Positions 33,996 through 45,152 of a stretch of 64,000 bases of DNA are shown here, piece after piece (the stretch's first letter is position 1; each line of letters opens with the position of its first letter). The DNA comes from Sinonovacula constricta. Taxonomy: Eukaryota > Mollusca > Bivalvia > Cardiida > Solecurtidae. Location: positions 3,072,088 through 3,136,087 of the forward strand of contig CM017571.1 in the NCBI GenBank assembly GCA_007844125.1. The letters run 5' to 3'. A program made the translations under genes and the position numbers. The notes under the pieces are model-generated. The model was not told the DNA's origin and did not search any database. It saw only the letters and a program-made list of their open reading frames with translations.

Positions 33996-34418
33996 TGTTT
34001 GTTTGTTTGTTTATTAGGTTTATTGTCCCACCAACAGTATTTCAGTTATCTGGAGACGGTGTCCACTTGAAGCAGATATAGTGCTGCCTTCACTGTGTAT
34101 AGCATGTTTGTTTATTGGGTTTATCGTCCCACCAACAGTATTTCAGTTATCTGGAGACGGTGTCCACTTGAAGCAGATATAGTGCTGCATTCACTGTCTA
34201 TAGCCTGCCATGAACACCTGGCATGATACCATACCCAGTCACATTATCCTGACACCGGGCCAACCAGTCGTGGAACTACCCTTATATTTGCTTGAGCGTT
34301 AGCAAGGGAGCTATGCCACTACCATTTTTAACAACTTTGGAATGTCGCGGCCTAGAATCGAACCTGGGGCCTCCCGCACCTGGAGCTGACGCTCTACCGA
34401 TTGCGCTACCAGGTCCGG
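33996..34418 (-). mobile_element. SINE-1 with perfect 15-bp target duplication and internal duplication
   Basis: Flanked by TATATTAATTGTGTT at 33981-33995 and 34419-34433. On the minus strand the head GACCTGGTAGCGCAATCGGT, AGAGCGTCAGCTCCAGG and GGTTCGATTCT is tRNA-like with A and B boxes. The body includes GCCCGGTGTCAGGATAATGT-like sequence and the 3' end is a (CAAA)n tail. The 3' 105 bp (GTTTGTTTATTRGGTTTAT ... CACTGT) is present twice in tandem (about 34000-34104 and 34105-34205). Such a SINE is transcribed by pol III and mobilised by a LINE reverse transcriptase in trans. Confidence 0.95.
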
Positions 34419-34448
34419 TATATTAATTGTGTTGCTTGCCTGCTGGAA

Positions 34449-34521
34449 AGCCCCTAAAGGGTGTCCGTGGCCAAGTGTTTGGAGTCACCTCAGCCCCTCA
34501 TGTGTGGGTTTAAGTCAAAGC
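34449..34521 (+). mobile_element. tRNA-like SINE head
   Basis: GGTGTCCGTGGCCAAGTGTT, then TGTGTGGGTTTAAGTC, fits a pol III A-box/B-box pair about 40 bp apart, resembling a Ser/Leu-type tRNA. Sequence after it is not recognisably shared, and the stems are imperfect, so this is a SINE remnant rather than a tRNA gene. It sits 16 bp beyond the SINE-1 target duplication. Confidence 0.55.
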
Positions 34522-35084
34522 GAGAACTTTCACACGGACAGGTCTGAAACAGCTGACATTCGGTGCACCAGTTGTTCCATATAATTTGTTAACAAAATGT
34601 CTATAACTATATTTTGTTGATGCAGTGTAATGAAAAACAAACAAAAACCCCTTAATATAAGGCAATGCAAAAGTCTTTTTTAAAATTGAGTGTGGGATAT
34701 CCAATCCTTTGATAGAGAGTCTGATGCATTAAGGATTTTGTCAAAGAGTACTCACACCTCAATTGGCCTATTTAGTTCATATCACTATCCAACACAATTC
34801 CAAAATTGACCACCTGCGGACTTAAACCCCTCACCAATTTGAGGTGTTACACCTTCGCAACTTTCAATTTAATCACTAACTAAAAAGATCTTGCCTTTAT
34901 ATTGCCACTGAAGTAGTCTTCTTAAGTGGTATATCACTTTAGGTCATCTCAGGGTAATCCCTGTGTTTGACATTTTTACATGGTTTTGCCAAATGTCAAT
35001 TTTCAAACCTCACTAATCATAATTGTAAATAAACATAACCATCTCTTTCAACACATTCAACAATCATTAAAACAGGCAAAAGTA

Positions 35085-35375
35085 AGCATCAAAGAGGAAT
35101 GTGAAACATTAATGAATAGTCTCCCAAGAATAATCTCAAAGTGCAAGTAGGTCCTTTCATTTGTTTTACTTGGTTTTTATGCTTGTGCTCTTTTGAGTGT
35201 ATATTGACTTTTCTGCCATTTTTGTGATACCCAGGTAAACTATCATCAACAAACACCTCCATTTTCTTTTTTAAATAATAAATCTCTATAAGTATTTAAA
35301 TGGATTGTAAGCTTATATTTATGAAAAAGTAAGAAATTTTATTGTTTGTAATTATTATCCAAAACTTTTAGTGTG
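35085..35375 (-). mobile_element. MITE-4 copy, reverse orientation
   Basis: ACATTAATGAATAGTCTCCC opens the element and is followed by GCAAGTAGGTCCTTTCATTT, TTTTTATGCTTGTGCTC, GAGTGTATATTGACTTTTCT and GGTAAACTATCATCAACAAA, the reverse complement of the 6338 copy. The distal end is eroded. Confidence 0.82.
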
Positions 35376-35404
35376 TTTCTAAATGTTTAATCTCTAGCTT
35401 GATA

Positions 35405-35515
35405 AGGCCATATTTGGAAGGCTTAGGCAAATAACGTAGTTCCTATCAGCCAGTTCCCTGCTTAGAGCAGTCTGATAAGGATCTGCAATACTTTCTGCTG
35501 CATCTCCAGCATTAA
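35405..35515. repeat. PAL-1-type repeat copy
   Basis: TATCAGCCAGTTCCCTGC, GCAGTCTGATAAGGATCTGC and CTGCTGCATCTCCAGC match 14690-14790. Confidence 0.65.
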
Positions 35516-36594
35516 AGCTTTATACCCTACCATACAGTTTTTAGCCAAAAACTAATTATTTACTATGGATTTATAAGAAACAAAGCAGGCTAAATGTTAA
35601 ATAATTTTACATTAAACTTTGTACATATCATGAATGTGACAGGTCACAGTAAACAAATCTTGCTTTTTTTAACCCTTACTTTTATGAAAAGAGGAATGGT
35701 GAGGATGCTACTTTTGCTACAGTGATCTCTCTTGACATCAGATGTGACACCTGCCATCAGCAGTTGGCATGACATTTGGTTGTTTATTCAATCTGTGTAT
35801 TTGTGTTTTTTAGTTAAGTAAAAACAAACTTTCAAACTTTTTGCAATACAAGTTGATATGTCTGCTTAAAAAAGGCCAAAATGAAACTAGAGATTGTGAA
35901 ATCAGGTGACACAACAAGCCATCACAATGAAGAAAGCACTATAACTCCTTCAAGTGACCATGGTATCATATATAAAGCAATAAAATATGGCATGCCCATT
36001 AAATGATACTACCAAACAAACACCATTAGCCAACAGCTGACATTTCAGTCTTTTGGCCTCATTATATGATCAGTACAATGTTAATCATACACCATCAGCT
36101 GATGTGTGGCATCATGCTGATTCACTGGACCCCTGAAGTCATTGACTGATCGACCAATGTTCTCTCCATCCAAGAAATGCTCTATAATTCCATTTCAGCC
36201 AATGCTCCCTCCCTCCTTGACCAATGATCCCTCCCTGTACAGACACTTTTGAATGATGCTACTAATTCTTTCATCTAATGCCAGATCACAAAATGACCCG
36301 AGGGCATTTAAGGGCGTTCAAGGACCATTGCAATAGCTCTTCAAGTAGGAGGATTGTCAAGAGTCTTTTCTGTTCTGCTGTTCTTTTGTCCAGTGCCCCC
36401 CTTAACCTAGGCAGACCAGATGTCCTCTTTGCCCACTTGTTAATTTGTTTTGGAATTACCATTTTCATTTCCTTTTAATGTTACACTGAATCAGATTTAT
36501 TATCTGATGTATTACAAATCTGAAAGTAAATGACAAAATATCAGACAGAAATTGGTGTCTTCCTCCCTTTTTTCCCTATGCTCTGCCCAACAGT
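35516..36594. other. No recognised feature
   Basis: AT-rich at first, with CTCCCTCC words at 36200-36240. Opposed 60-66 codon frames near 36280-36480 lack any domain. Confidence 0.4.
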
Positions 36595-36665
36595 TTTTTC
36601 TCTCTACCTGTGATGTGCCAGTGGTTCTACCCAGACATATGTCTAGGATTTTCTTCCACTAATAA
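36595..36665 (+). mobile_element. SINE tail fragment (SINE-5 type)
   Basis: CCAGTGGTTCTACCCAGACA, TATGTCTAGGATTTTCTTCC and ACT match the tail of 23378 read in the sense direction. No head is present. Confidence 0.55.
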
Positions 36666-36689
36666 TATCTAGCTGTGGCCAATAGGACC

Positions 36690-37082
36690 ATAATGGGATA
36701 CATTGTTGAAATGAAAACCTTGTCTCCCTTGTTAGATAATATCCAAGGTAGTCCAAATAGTAGGTAGGTCCTTTTAGTTGAAATTCTTGGACTTTATCGC
36801 CTGTTCTTTTGCAGAAGGTGCAATTACAACCAGTGAAACTTCTTCTTTTTGCATAAATTTAAGCTTTAAAACCTTTGAAATACTTATTGAAATATGTTAT
36901 TTAAACAAGAAAATACAGTTGCCTGTTAATTATGGCCTATCTAGTAGGTATCACAATAATGGCATAAAACTCAACATACACTCCAAGGAGTACAAGTATA
37001 AAAACTGAGTTATCCAAGTAATAGTACCTATTTGCATTTAGGGAGTATTCAGGGGAGACTATCCGCTAATGTATCTCATTGT
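36690..37082 (+). mobile_element. MITE-4 copy
   Basis: Same order of landmarks as 6338-6727: GGGATACATTGTTGAAATGA, ATATCCAAGGTAGTCC, AGTAGGTAGGTCCTTTTAGT, CAACATACACTCCA, TTTGCATTTAGGGAG and ATTCAGGGGAGACTATCC. The right inner inverted arm (AAAAGGACCTACTT) is reduced here to ACCTATTTGC. A 76-codon frame inside is incidental. Confidence 0.83.
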
Positions 37083-37604
37083 TTCTGTGTGATGTAACAA
37101 ACAAAAAGTCGTTCCCTCCTCTCTGCTGTCCCTCATCGGTTTATAACCCAACTTTGCTGTACAAAACTTACTTCCCATTTGAAAAGAGCCATAATATATA
37201 TACCATAATTCTCAACCAAAACATAATTTCCATTCAATAATTTAGAGAAGGAAACCCCTATCTCCACCTAGGTTCATTGGCCCCCATTGTTGACATACTT
37301 CATGTACCCTGGGGTGGGCAGTCCTGATGAAATAAGAAATCACACTTTCCTGAGATTACCTGGGGATAAGATACAACATCAAAGGGACCAAAATTACTAC
37401 TTGAAATCCTTCACCATAGAAATCCTGTCCAAGAGATGTCACATGGATAGATTTCCTTGCTAATAGTAAGGGCTTGGGATTAAAACCATACAATGTACTA
37501 TCACCTATTATATCAGCAGCCAAATGTTGTATTGATGGCTCAAGAAACAGGAATCGAAAATACAGCCCTAAGTAATGTCTTCATTGTATTGAATCCTCTT
37601 TATC
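37083..37604. other. No recognised feature
   Basis: Mixed composition, nothing recognised. Confidence 0.35.
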
Positions 37605-37770
37605 AGCAGTGGTGATACTGCAGATAGAGTGTTGGTACTGGAGGTCCTGAGTTCAATTTTAACTCTGTTGCTCAGACTTATGATAGCTTAAGCTCCAGCA
37701 AACTTAAAGGTAATTCATTGACTGGTTGACTGGTGTCAAGATAATGTATCATGGAAAGTGTACACAGCCG
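37605..37770 (+). mobile_element. Degenerate tRNA-derived SINE (tentative)
   Basis: ATAGAGTGTTGGTACTGGAG and GTCCTGAGTTCAATTTTAAC are tRNA-like, the latter a B-box-like GAGTTCAATTT. A body of ATGATAGCTTAAGCTCCAGC follows. The A box is poor. Confidence 0.4.
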
Positions 37771-38384
37771 TAAAACCCATCTTTTTTTGTTTTAAGCATT
37801 TGTAGTTTTAGCTCTTTCAAATAAACTAAAAGCCAGAACGTCAGCATTGTATATCAAGGTTAGCAACCCAGGATGTACAAAAAGAAGTGCTAAAGTTGCC
37901 TTTAGTATGATAAAAATATTGCTCAACATTTTGAATTCTATTCCAAAATAAAATTGCTATACCAACTTAGAATTAATTTCCTTAGAGATAACCATGATGG
38001 TCTGATAAAAGGTGAGCAACCCCAATAACAGTGTTATTACTATGATACTAAATATTGTACCCTTTATAAATATTATCCAAGGTGTTGCCATAAAAACACA
38101 AAGTAAATACCTAGCAACAAAATTTGACCCTGTTGCTAAGAAACACTGCCAAAATAAGTGTGATAACAGCAGTATTAAATAATAGAACTCTAGATAAGGA
38201 GTCAGTAAACCTGATCTCTTGCAGCAATTTGTATCATAATTATTCATAAAATTCGATATTTTGGATCTTCCATGGAGAACCAGCATATTGGGAGTTGTGT
38301 AGATGTAGAAGAATTCAGCTCTGAAACTACTCTCTTCAATTTTGAGTTCAAATGATGAAAATGAGCCTGTATAGCCATGAATTC

Positions 38385-38782
38385 CATATGATACTTAAGA
38401 CAAAGAGCAAATCTGTGCTGCCATTGATATTTAAGACAAAAAGCAAATCTGTGCTGCCATATGATACGTAAGACAAAAAGCAAATCTGTGCTGCCATATG
38501 ATACGTAAGACAAAAAGCAAATCTGTGCTGCCATATGATACATAAGACAAAAAGCAAATGTGTGCTGCCAATTATGATACGTAAGTCAAAAAGCAAATGT
38601 GTGCTGCCATGATACGTAAGTCAAAAAGCAAATGTGTGCTGCCATGATACGTAAGACGAAAAGCAAATGTGTGCTGCCATTGATATTTAAGACAAAAAGC
38701 AAATGTGTGCTGCCATTTGATACGTAAGACAAAAAGCAAATGTGTGCTGCCATATGATACATAAGACAAAAAGCAAAATCTG
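38385..38782. repeat. 35-39 bp minisatellite, about 11 units
   Basis: Units of the form GATACGTAAGACAAAAAGCA then AATSTGTGCTGCCAT recur from 38385, with TGTGCTGCCA at 38414, 38450, 38487, 38524, 38561, 38600, 38635, 38670, 38706 and 38743. Spacing varies between 35 and 39 bp through small indels. The first units read AATCTGTG and the later ones AATGTGTG, so two subfamilies lie side by side. Overlapping minus-strand frames are repeat artefacts. Confidence 0.96.
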
Positions 38783-40523
38783 TTAACACTTAAAAAGTAA
38801 CATTTAATTCACAAAAAAGGGAAATTTAAACAACATGAGATTCTTCAACACATAATTTTGCCTAACGGCTTTGTAATCTAAACTGCCTGTCCGAGTTTTC
38901 AAAATGTCACACCCTGAAGAGTTTACTGACCATTGCGGTCATTGACATTGTGAGGCTGAAAGTTTTGACCAAGGTAATTGGAGTGTCAACAGGGAAATGA
39001 GAAAATGATCAGGTTTCATACAATGCTGATTTACTTAATGGTGAGAATGGATTGTAAACTTTCAACAGTCACAAAACTGGGAGCTGACAAGGCATCTGTT
39101 ATGAAAAATGACCACATATGATGGTAGTTCATGAAGTTGTTTGTGTAAGGTGACTCATATTTTTAAGCAAAGGGTAAAAGTTCATTTACTTATTTTGATA
39201 ACGAGATGTGTATCATCTATTTTATAAAATTGTGGTACACTGTAGTACGTTAAGGGTAAGTTAGAAATGCCAATTTGTAAAATGTTGTTGTTTTTTTCAT
39301 TTTGGAAAAGTTAAGGTACAAGAAAAATATAAAGGACACTTGAAAACACACTTTATTTTTTGAGAAACAAACCAGCAACACAAACAAGGCAATTTTAGCC
39401 ACATCTAGCTTTTGTTGCTGGAGGCAGATCATAGACAAGTGTAGAGCCACTGGTACACTGGTTTTCAGCTGAAATACCTCCCAGCATGAAAGTTCTGGTT
39501 TCAACTAGGTCTCAAACCCAAGCCGTAAGGTAACATGGAATCAGGAGCTACATATTTGCAACTTTACCCATCGGTGTCCCATGAGAAGGCATTTTGTAAA
39601 CTGAGGCCGAAAAATGCAGTCATTTGTGAACAGAACTTGGTCACAGTTTGACATGAAGGTACATGAGGAGAAGAACTACACAATCAACATTAATCTGTAT
39701 CATTATTATATATTAAATCAGAGCATTACACATTACATTCGAACCAGTCATAAGTGTAATGTTGACTGACATATGCTCATGATGTATATTAACAAATGCA
39801 CAGTCTGGAGACACACAAGAGGCTATTAAGCTCAAAAATGCTAAAAATAGATTAAAAGTGTTGCAATGCTTTGGATTCACACAATCACACCATTTCTGAA
39901 GAACAATATAGCATAAATAATCTATAAATCAAAGCAATATTTATTTCCATTAATAATTATTATTAAACAAAGAGTTTGCTTTTTTTTTCAAACAAAAAAA
40001 TGCAAATTTGAAAAATTGTGACAAAGAACCTTTAACAAAGGGATGCCCTTATCTTGTGTTTTTGTTTGGTAAAATGTTTGTGTAGTTATTTAGTTAGTTG
40101 CGGCAGCTTATAAATTATTCCCTAAATTATTTAGTTGACTTAATGAGATATGCTTTGCATTGAGATGTTGGTAAACAAGGCACATCAAAGCTGACACATA
40201 AAGTCAACAAATGTTTTTTAATGTGCAAATTTATGTCCACAAATAGTAATTGACATAATTGAATCAACCAGATTAATATATACATTTTAAGCTGTGGGTA
40301 TTGTAGCTTAGCCTATGCAAAAAGTCCAAAGTCAATAGAACAATAATTAACATATGATGATTGACCAATTTAACACTTGCAAGTTATAGGGTTCATGTAC
40401 ATGATATTATTATATAATGAGAGGTTTTCTTTCCTTTTTTACAGAGAAGTTGTTCAGGAAAATTTAATTTTATAAAAAAAAAGTACTTCTGACAAACATT
40501 TCTGTTTCAAATTATTTGAAGCC
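38783..40523. other. No recognised gene
   Basis: About 1.7 kb of AT-rich DNA. GGTTTCAACTAGGTCTCAAA near 39508 faintly resembles a tRNA-derived SINE box. Nothing else recognised. Confidence 0.4.
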
Positions 40524-40828
40524 TTTAAAGGTCATATCTGACAGTGTGCCTACATCTTACATATGTAACAATATCTGTAAATTAGAACGATTGGGATTCC
40601 TGCTAAAAATAAACATCGATGTCACAGTGGATGACGCGGATAAACTAAAACATTAGTGGTCACATGGTTTTCCTGGTTTGTAATGACAATTGTGGCGTAA
40701 TGGTTCACTTTTCAGACAGGTGTAGGACATCAATAAACAACATTTTGCGAGATCTGTACAGATAACAATGGTTTACTAAGTTGTTTAATGAAAATATTTT
40801 TGCTCAAAACTGTCGAATACCACCTTTA
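40524..40828 (+). mobile_element. MITE-1 internal-deletion copy, about 305 bp
   Basis: Ends are CTTTAAAGGTCATATCTGAC and CTGTCGAATACCACCTTTAA. Compared with the 29289 copy, a segment of about 130 bp between CAATATCTG and TAAATTAGAACGATTGGG is gone, and the GCAGCGTGGCTCAG segment is also missing after TTTTCCTGG. The rest is closely similar. Confidence 0.9.
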
Positions 40829-42104
40829 AAAATTTCATTTAGGTTAATGTTTAAAAATGAGGTGCTTTGTTTTAAACCCTAACTGGTATCAATGTCACTT
40901 TTCTTCAATGTCATGTATATATACTCTGCTTCATAAGTCGTATATTTTAAGTAAACCAAATCATGTGCATAGATTTGACTGCTCACTGCAAGATTTCATA
41001 TGCAAATATTCCAAAGTTCAAGTACAAAGCAAACAATGTCATCTATATGTGGGTTTGTAGGGTTGTCTCAAGTTGTTATTAAATTTTTATTAGGACATAA
41101 TACAAACAGTGCAATGCATGTAGATTGCATATCGAAATAGTCTTCTATGTCGAGGCTGTCATCATTTTCAACAGGTACAATATTTCACAAAATAAAAATA
41201 TGATCTGTATATTCAGAACGTTTAAATTAAGTTTAAATTTTATAACAAAATCTACATTTTCTAGAGAATCAAAAGTAAAGAAGAAAAAAAATGGCAACAT
41301 GTGGGTATCAAACTAGGCATCATGATCAGGTAAAGCTAGCTTGTAATAACTAAACCAACCAGTCAGGTGCTATACCAGTGACTTGTAAATAGATATTGTT
41401 TGTTTAACTTGACTTTATTGGAAAACCATGGCCATGTAGAAAGAACTGACTAGAAGTTACTTTTTCATCTTTCCTGCATAAGTAATCACTAATAGATTAG
41501 ATCATGAAAAAGATAAAACAACACTACCTGAGACCACTGATTATAAAGTCCATCAGGATAAAGTTAAACTGAAATTAACAGCTTTCTGTATTACAGTGAT
41601 ACAATATATGACTTAGTTTTGTACAAAAAAGCCGTGTCATCAAAAAAAGTTGGATATTTTGTTCATCAATACTTTCTTGCTCAACACACCTGGAATGAAG
41701 AAATTTTAGGCACCTGCAAATGTGTGTATGTCTTTATCAGATATCATGAAGAGTGCAGAAGTAATTAATATCCCCCAGGATCCTGAGGTTAATGAGGAGC
41801 AATGTGATTATTGCTAGGGCCATAAAACCAGCAGGGAATATTAACCTTGGGTTTGTGATGGGGAATAGTGTGATGGTGTTAGTGTTGGTGGTCATGATTA
41901 AGAGGTCAGGTTTAAATCAGATTAGTGTTGGGCTGGTAAAATGAATGATGTTTTTAAAATTAGACATGTGGTAATGCTGTTGTTTTCAGAAATGGTGGTG
42001 ATGGTAATGATGGCTAAAATGCAAACTCATAGTAATATAACTTAAGTGCATCAATATTCCCTTATTTGCCCTAATAATCTCTTTCCTATTTAAATATTTC
42101 CCCT
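40829..42104. other. No recognised gene; possible SINE remnant near 41290-41380
   Basis: GTGGGTATCAAACTAGGCAT (a reversed B-box-like word) and AACTAAACCAACC near 41295-41365 suggest an eroded tRNA-like head on the minus strand. The 41800-42020 segment is rich in GGTGTTAGTG-type words. No exon recognised. Confidence 0.35.
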
Positions 42105-42117
42105 ACATTTCAAATTA

Positions 42118-42388
42118 CACCGGCCGCAATAGCTCAGGTGGTAGAGCGTCGGCTTGCGGTTCGGGAGGTCGTGGGTTCAAACCCCGGCCGGGTCAAACCA
42201 AAGACTTTAAACTTGGTAGTAGTGATTCCCTCCTAACGCTCGGGGCTATGGGGACAGCATTACGCCTGACTTGTCAGTGTCAGTATAATGGACTGGCCGG
42301 GTTCAGTCCCTGGGCACCTCATTAGTGCCCCTGGGCTATAATGATAGAAATGTTGCTGTGCAGTATCAGCAAAAATGCCGGCAATCCC
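42118..42388 (+). mobile_element. SINE-2 with perfect 13-bp target duplication
   Basis: Flanked by ACATTTCAAATTA at 42105-42117 and 42389-42401. The tRNA-like head reads GGCCGCAATAGCTCAGGTGG, TAGAGCGTCGGCTTGC and GTGGGTTCAAACCCCGGCC, with clear A and B boxes. The 200-bp body includes CAAAGACTTTAAACTTGG, CGCCTGACTTGTCAGTGTCA and GGGCACCTCATTAGTGCCC (a hairpin). The head is tRNA-like, but the anticodon stem does not pair well, so it is not a tRNA gene. Confidence 0.95.
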
Positions 42389-42401
42389 ACATTTCAAATT
42401 A

Positions 42402-42920
42402 TTGATACAATTTTTTCATTGACTGCAATATGACCATTGTTCTCAATGACAAGTACCCTAACTGAGTAGAGAAGTTTAATCAGCAGCATTTTTGTTGGTT
42501 TGTCTTATTTAAGCCTTTATGTTTAAATTTCTGACGAAAACTTTTTTCTTTAAAAGCAGCAAACATAAGCCTTGTTTAATGAATGCATTCTGAAAGGGCC
42601 AGAGGTAGGAAACAGATCCCCCTTATACAACCAGAATGTAAAAAGATTTGTCTGGAAACACAGTCAGTACGAGTTAACCCTCATCATGCTGTACAGAATT
42701 TTTGTTCTCCTGAAGATGAATATGCAAGAAAATTGTTCCCCCAAAAAGGAATTATCATTTTGTCCTTTTTTTTTATTTATCAATAAACGTATCACATTTT
42801 GTCAGATACACAGTTATAACTGCATTTTAACTGAGATAACAAAAACTTTTATGTTTGTTGTTTTGATGATGTCATAGGCACTGACATGTTTATTTTTACT
42901 GGGTATTCCCATCATGCACT
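42402..42920. other. No recognised feature
   Basis: AT-rich. Overlapping open frames at 42572-42877 have no recognisable domain. Confidence 0.35.
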
Positions 42921-43114
42921 GAAGGGAGACTCCCACTTTTAAGGTTTAAAATTATTTAAAAATGGGGAGGGAGAGGGTGGGTGGGTACACATTTTCAGAA
43001 ATTTTCCTACTTGGATACAGATAATTTCCTTCTTTATTTGTATGAAAATAACAAATCTCCCACTTTGTAAGTAAAAATCTCCAACTTTGGCCTCAGAAAA
43101 GGTTCACATGTATG
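42921..43114 (+). mobile_element. MITE-2 copy lacking its left end
   Basis: Starts within GAAGGGAGACTCCCACTTTT, continues with GGTTTAAAATTATTTAAAAA, GGATACAGATAATTTCCTTC and GTATGAAAATAACAAATCTC, and ends GTTCACATGTATG. The ATGTGAAC left terminus is absent. Confidence 0.88.
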
Positions 43115-44058
43115 TGTAAAGCAAGTGTAACTTAATATAGTTTACTTTGAATATATTTTATTAAAATTACTATGATGAACAGAAAAAAAAGGGATTAAAA
43201 ACTATTATCAATGCATTGATGCAATGTAGCACTTTTCCAGGTCAACCCTGATCTCTCAAGGTCTGTGAGGCTTATTTCCTTCAATGTTCTAGTATTGGCG
43301 CAGATGTTCTTGATATTCCTATAGATCAAACCGAACACATTCCTCTACTCATAGGGCATATACATATACTCCAGCCAACATAAGCTGCAAGCACTCGAAA
43401 TGCTCTAAACCAAAGGGCCTTGGAAGGTTAACATAAATTTATCTGTATTTTATCACATGTTAATGGAAGATAGTCTAACCCACAGACTGGTTTTGAAGAT
43501 AAGGCTTAAAATGTGCAGAGCTGGCAAAACATCTGAAAAACTGTTCCAGCTGCCATGGAAACATTGACAGAACTCTTTAATGGAGGAATCTTTTTTTTAG
43601 GTGTTTTGTTTTGAAAACAAAAAAATGAAATATTGACATCTGCCAGACACAAATCTTGCTGAGTGTCGGCTCTTCTCTTTATATCTTTGTTGATTAAGTT
43701 AACTAAAAAAAAAGACAACATAGGCTTTCTTTCTAATTAATGAGCACTTTCATTCATGGTTGAAGAAAGCTGTGCATTTGCAAGAGTCCCACTTGTAAAT
43801 GGATTCCTTGTAAAATATAGCTTTTACATACTTACACCTACAACTTTTCTGGAGATTTTTTTTATCTCAGCTCCAAAAGATTTATACACTCTTCATATAT
43901 ACATGACAGGATTTTATGGCCTGTTTATTGGTGTAGGGCTGCCATGTTTACACTGTTTAGTGCATCTGTTGTTTATATACACAGATAATGAGCCCTCATG
44001 CTTATCACCAAGCAACTCTTAACCAGCTCTACCCAAACTGACCAGACTTAGGAAAATA
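43115..44058. other. No recognised feature
   Basis: AT-rich. An 88-codon plus-strand frame at 43756 is hydrophobic but has no recognisable family and no flanking splice logic I trust. Confidence 0.4.
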
Positions 44059-44266
44059 CATACATATCAACTTTTTCTTGGGCCATAGTGGGAGATTTTC
44101 ACTTGCAAACTGTGACATTGTTATTTTCATATAACACAAAGAAGAAAGTTATCTGTTTCAAAATAAAAAGATTTCTGAAAATGTGTAAAACACCCCTTAT
44201 TTTCAAGAAATTTTAAACCTTAAAAGTGGGAGTCTCCCTCCCAAAGTGGGAGAGTTCACATGTATG
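44059..44266 (-). mobile_element. MITE-2 copy, reverse orientation
   Basis: Begins CATACATATCAACTTTTTCT and ends AGTTCACATGTATG, with GGGCCATAGTGGGAGATTTT, TTTTCATATAACACAAAGAA and AGTGGGAGTCTCCCTCCC. 208 bp. Confidence 0.9.
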
Positions 44267-44282
44267 ACAATAGTATAGAGCA

Positions 44283-44370
44283 TGGTTAACCACCTCTTGC
44301 TGGGTGATCTCTGACCAAGATCTGCACTGTTTACTACAGAATCTGAGTCTCTAGCAATATGTTTTTATAC
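44283..44370. repeat. PAL-1-type repeat copy
   Basis: TGGGTGATCTCTGACCAAGA then TCTGCACTGTTTACTACAGA and GAGTCTCTAGCAATATG resemble the 54976 copy (TGTCTGATCAGGATCTGCAC, AGTCTCTAGAAAGATG). Confidence 0.55.
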
Positions 44371-44740
44371 ATTTGCATGTAGCTGCCAGCAAATAGCTAG
44401 GATTTTGTACTGTTTATTACTAAATGTAGCATGATAAGGGGTAACAAGGGTACCTGACATAGCACGCCATTTGAGTGTGTTGCCATCATATGTCTGATGT
44501 TCTGATGTGTAAGAAGAGATGTTAGAAGAGGTGTAAACAGTTGTTGTCTGTAGATACAAGATAGTATACAGGTATTTATACCAGATTGATCTGAGGCCTG
44601 CAGAATGTAGAGATGCCACAATCCCTGGAACTGTTTGATAAATACACTTTTTTCCCCACCGTTTCTTTATAGTCATTTATCAACATCAATGTTGTTGTTG
44701 CTATCATCAATATCACTCTCATGGCCGCATCATAAACAGC

Positions 44741-44795
44741 AGTGTCATCATCATCATCATCATCATCATCACCATTATCATCATCATCACTCTGA
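44741..44795. repeat. (TCA)n microsatellite
   Basis: About 17 TCA/CAT units with two interruptions (CACCATTATCA). The His-rich frame on the plus strand is an artefact. Confidence 0.95.
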
Positions 44796-45021
44796 AAGTA
44801 CCTGGCAGAAAACTGTTACAAAGTAGAAAATAAAAACATTAATATCAATATTTCATACAATCTTTCATTATATTTCTTTCAGGAATCTTAGAATCAGGAA
44901 ATTTAGTCTCTAAATACTGAAGCAAAAGACACAGAAGAGAATGTCAAGGTTGTAAACATACCCTAATCAAAGGTCAAAGGTATCTTATGAATCAAGCTGA
45001 TTGAATTCTTTCAGCTTAGAA

Positions 45022-45152
45022 TAATACCTCTCTAAGTACTTGATGCAATGTACAGTAAATAGTCTTGCCCAAGACTAGCATCGCATGGTTGGTTTCTGGG
45101 TCCAAACCTGAGACCCTCTGATCTGAGGTCCAACCACTAGACCACATACGCT
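45022..45152 (-). mobile_element. SINE-3 copy
   Basis: On the minus strand the head is CGTATGTGGTCTAGTGGTTG followed by GGTCTCAGGTTTGGACCC. The body continues with CCATGCGATGCTAGTCTTGG, GCAAGACTATTTACTGTAC and AAGTACTTAGAGAGGTATT. Same plan as 57792, but the tail is shortened. Confidence 0.78.

Noticed and set aside
38244..38789. Several overlapping minus-strand frames with repeated residues
   Set aside because: Artefacts of the 36-bp minisatellite.
42118..42200. tRNA gene
   Set aside because: A and B boxes are good but the anticodon stem does not pair and a SINE body with target duplications follows. The same applies to the heads at 34449, 57963 and 63840.
43756..44022. 88-codon hydrophobic plus-strand frame
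   Set aside because: No recognised family and no convincing splice sites; AT-rich DNA readily gives Phe/Leu-rich frames.
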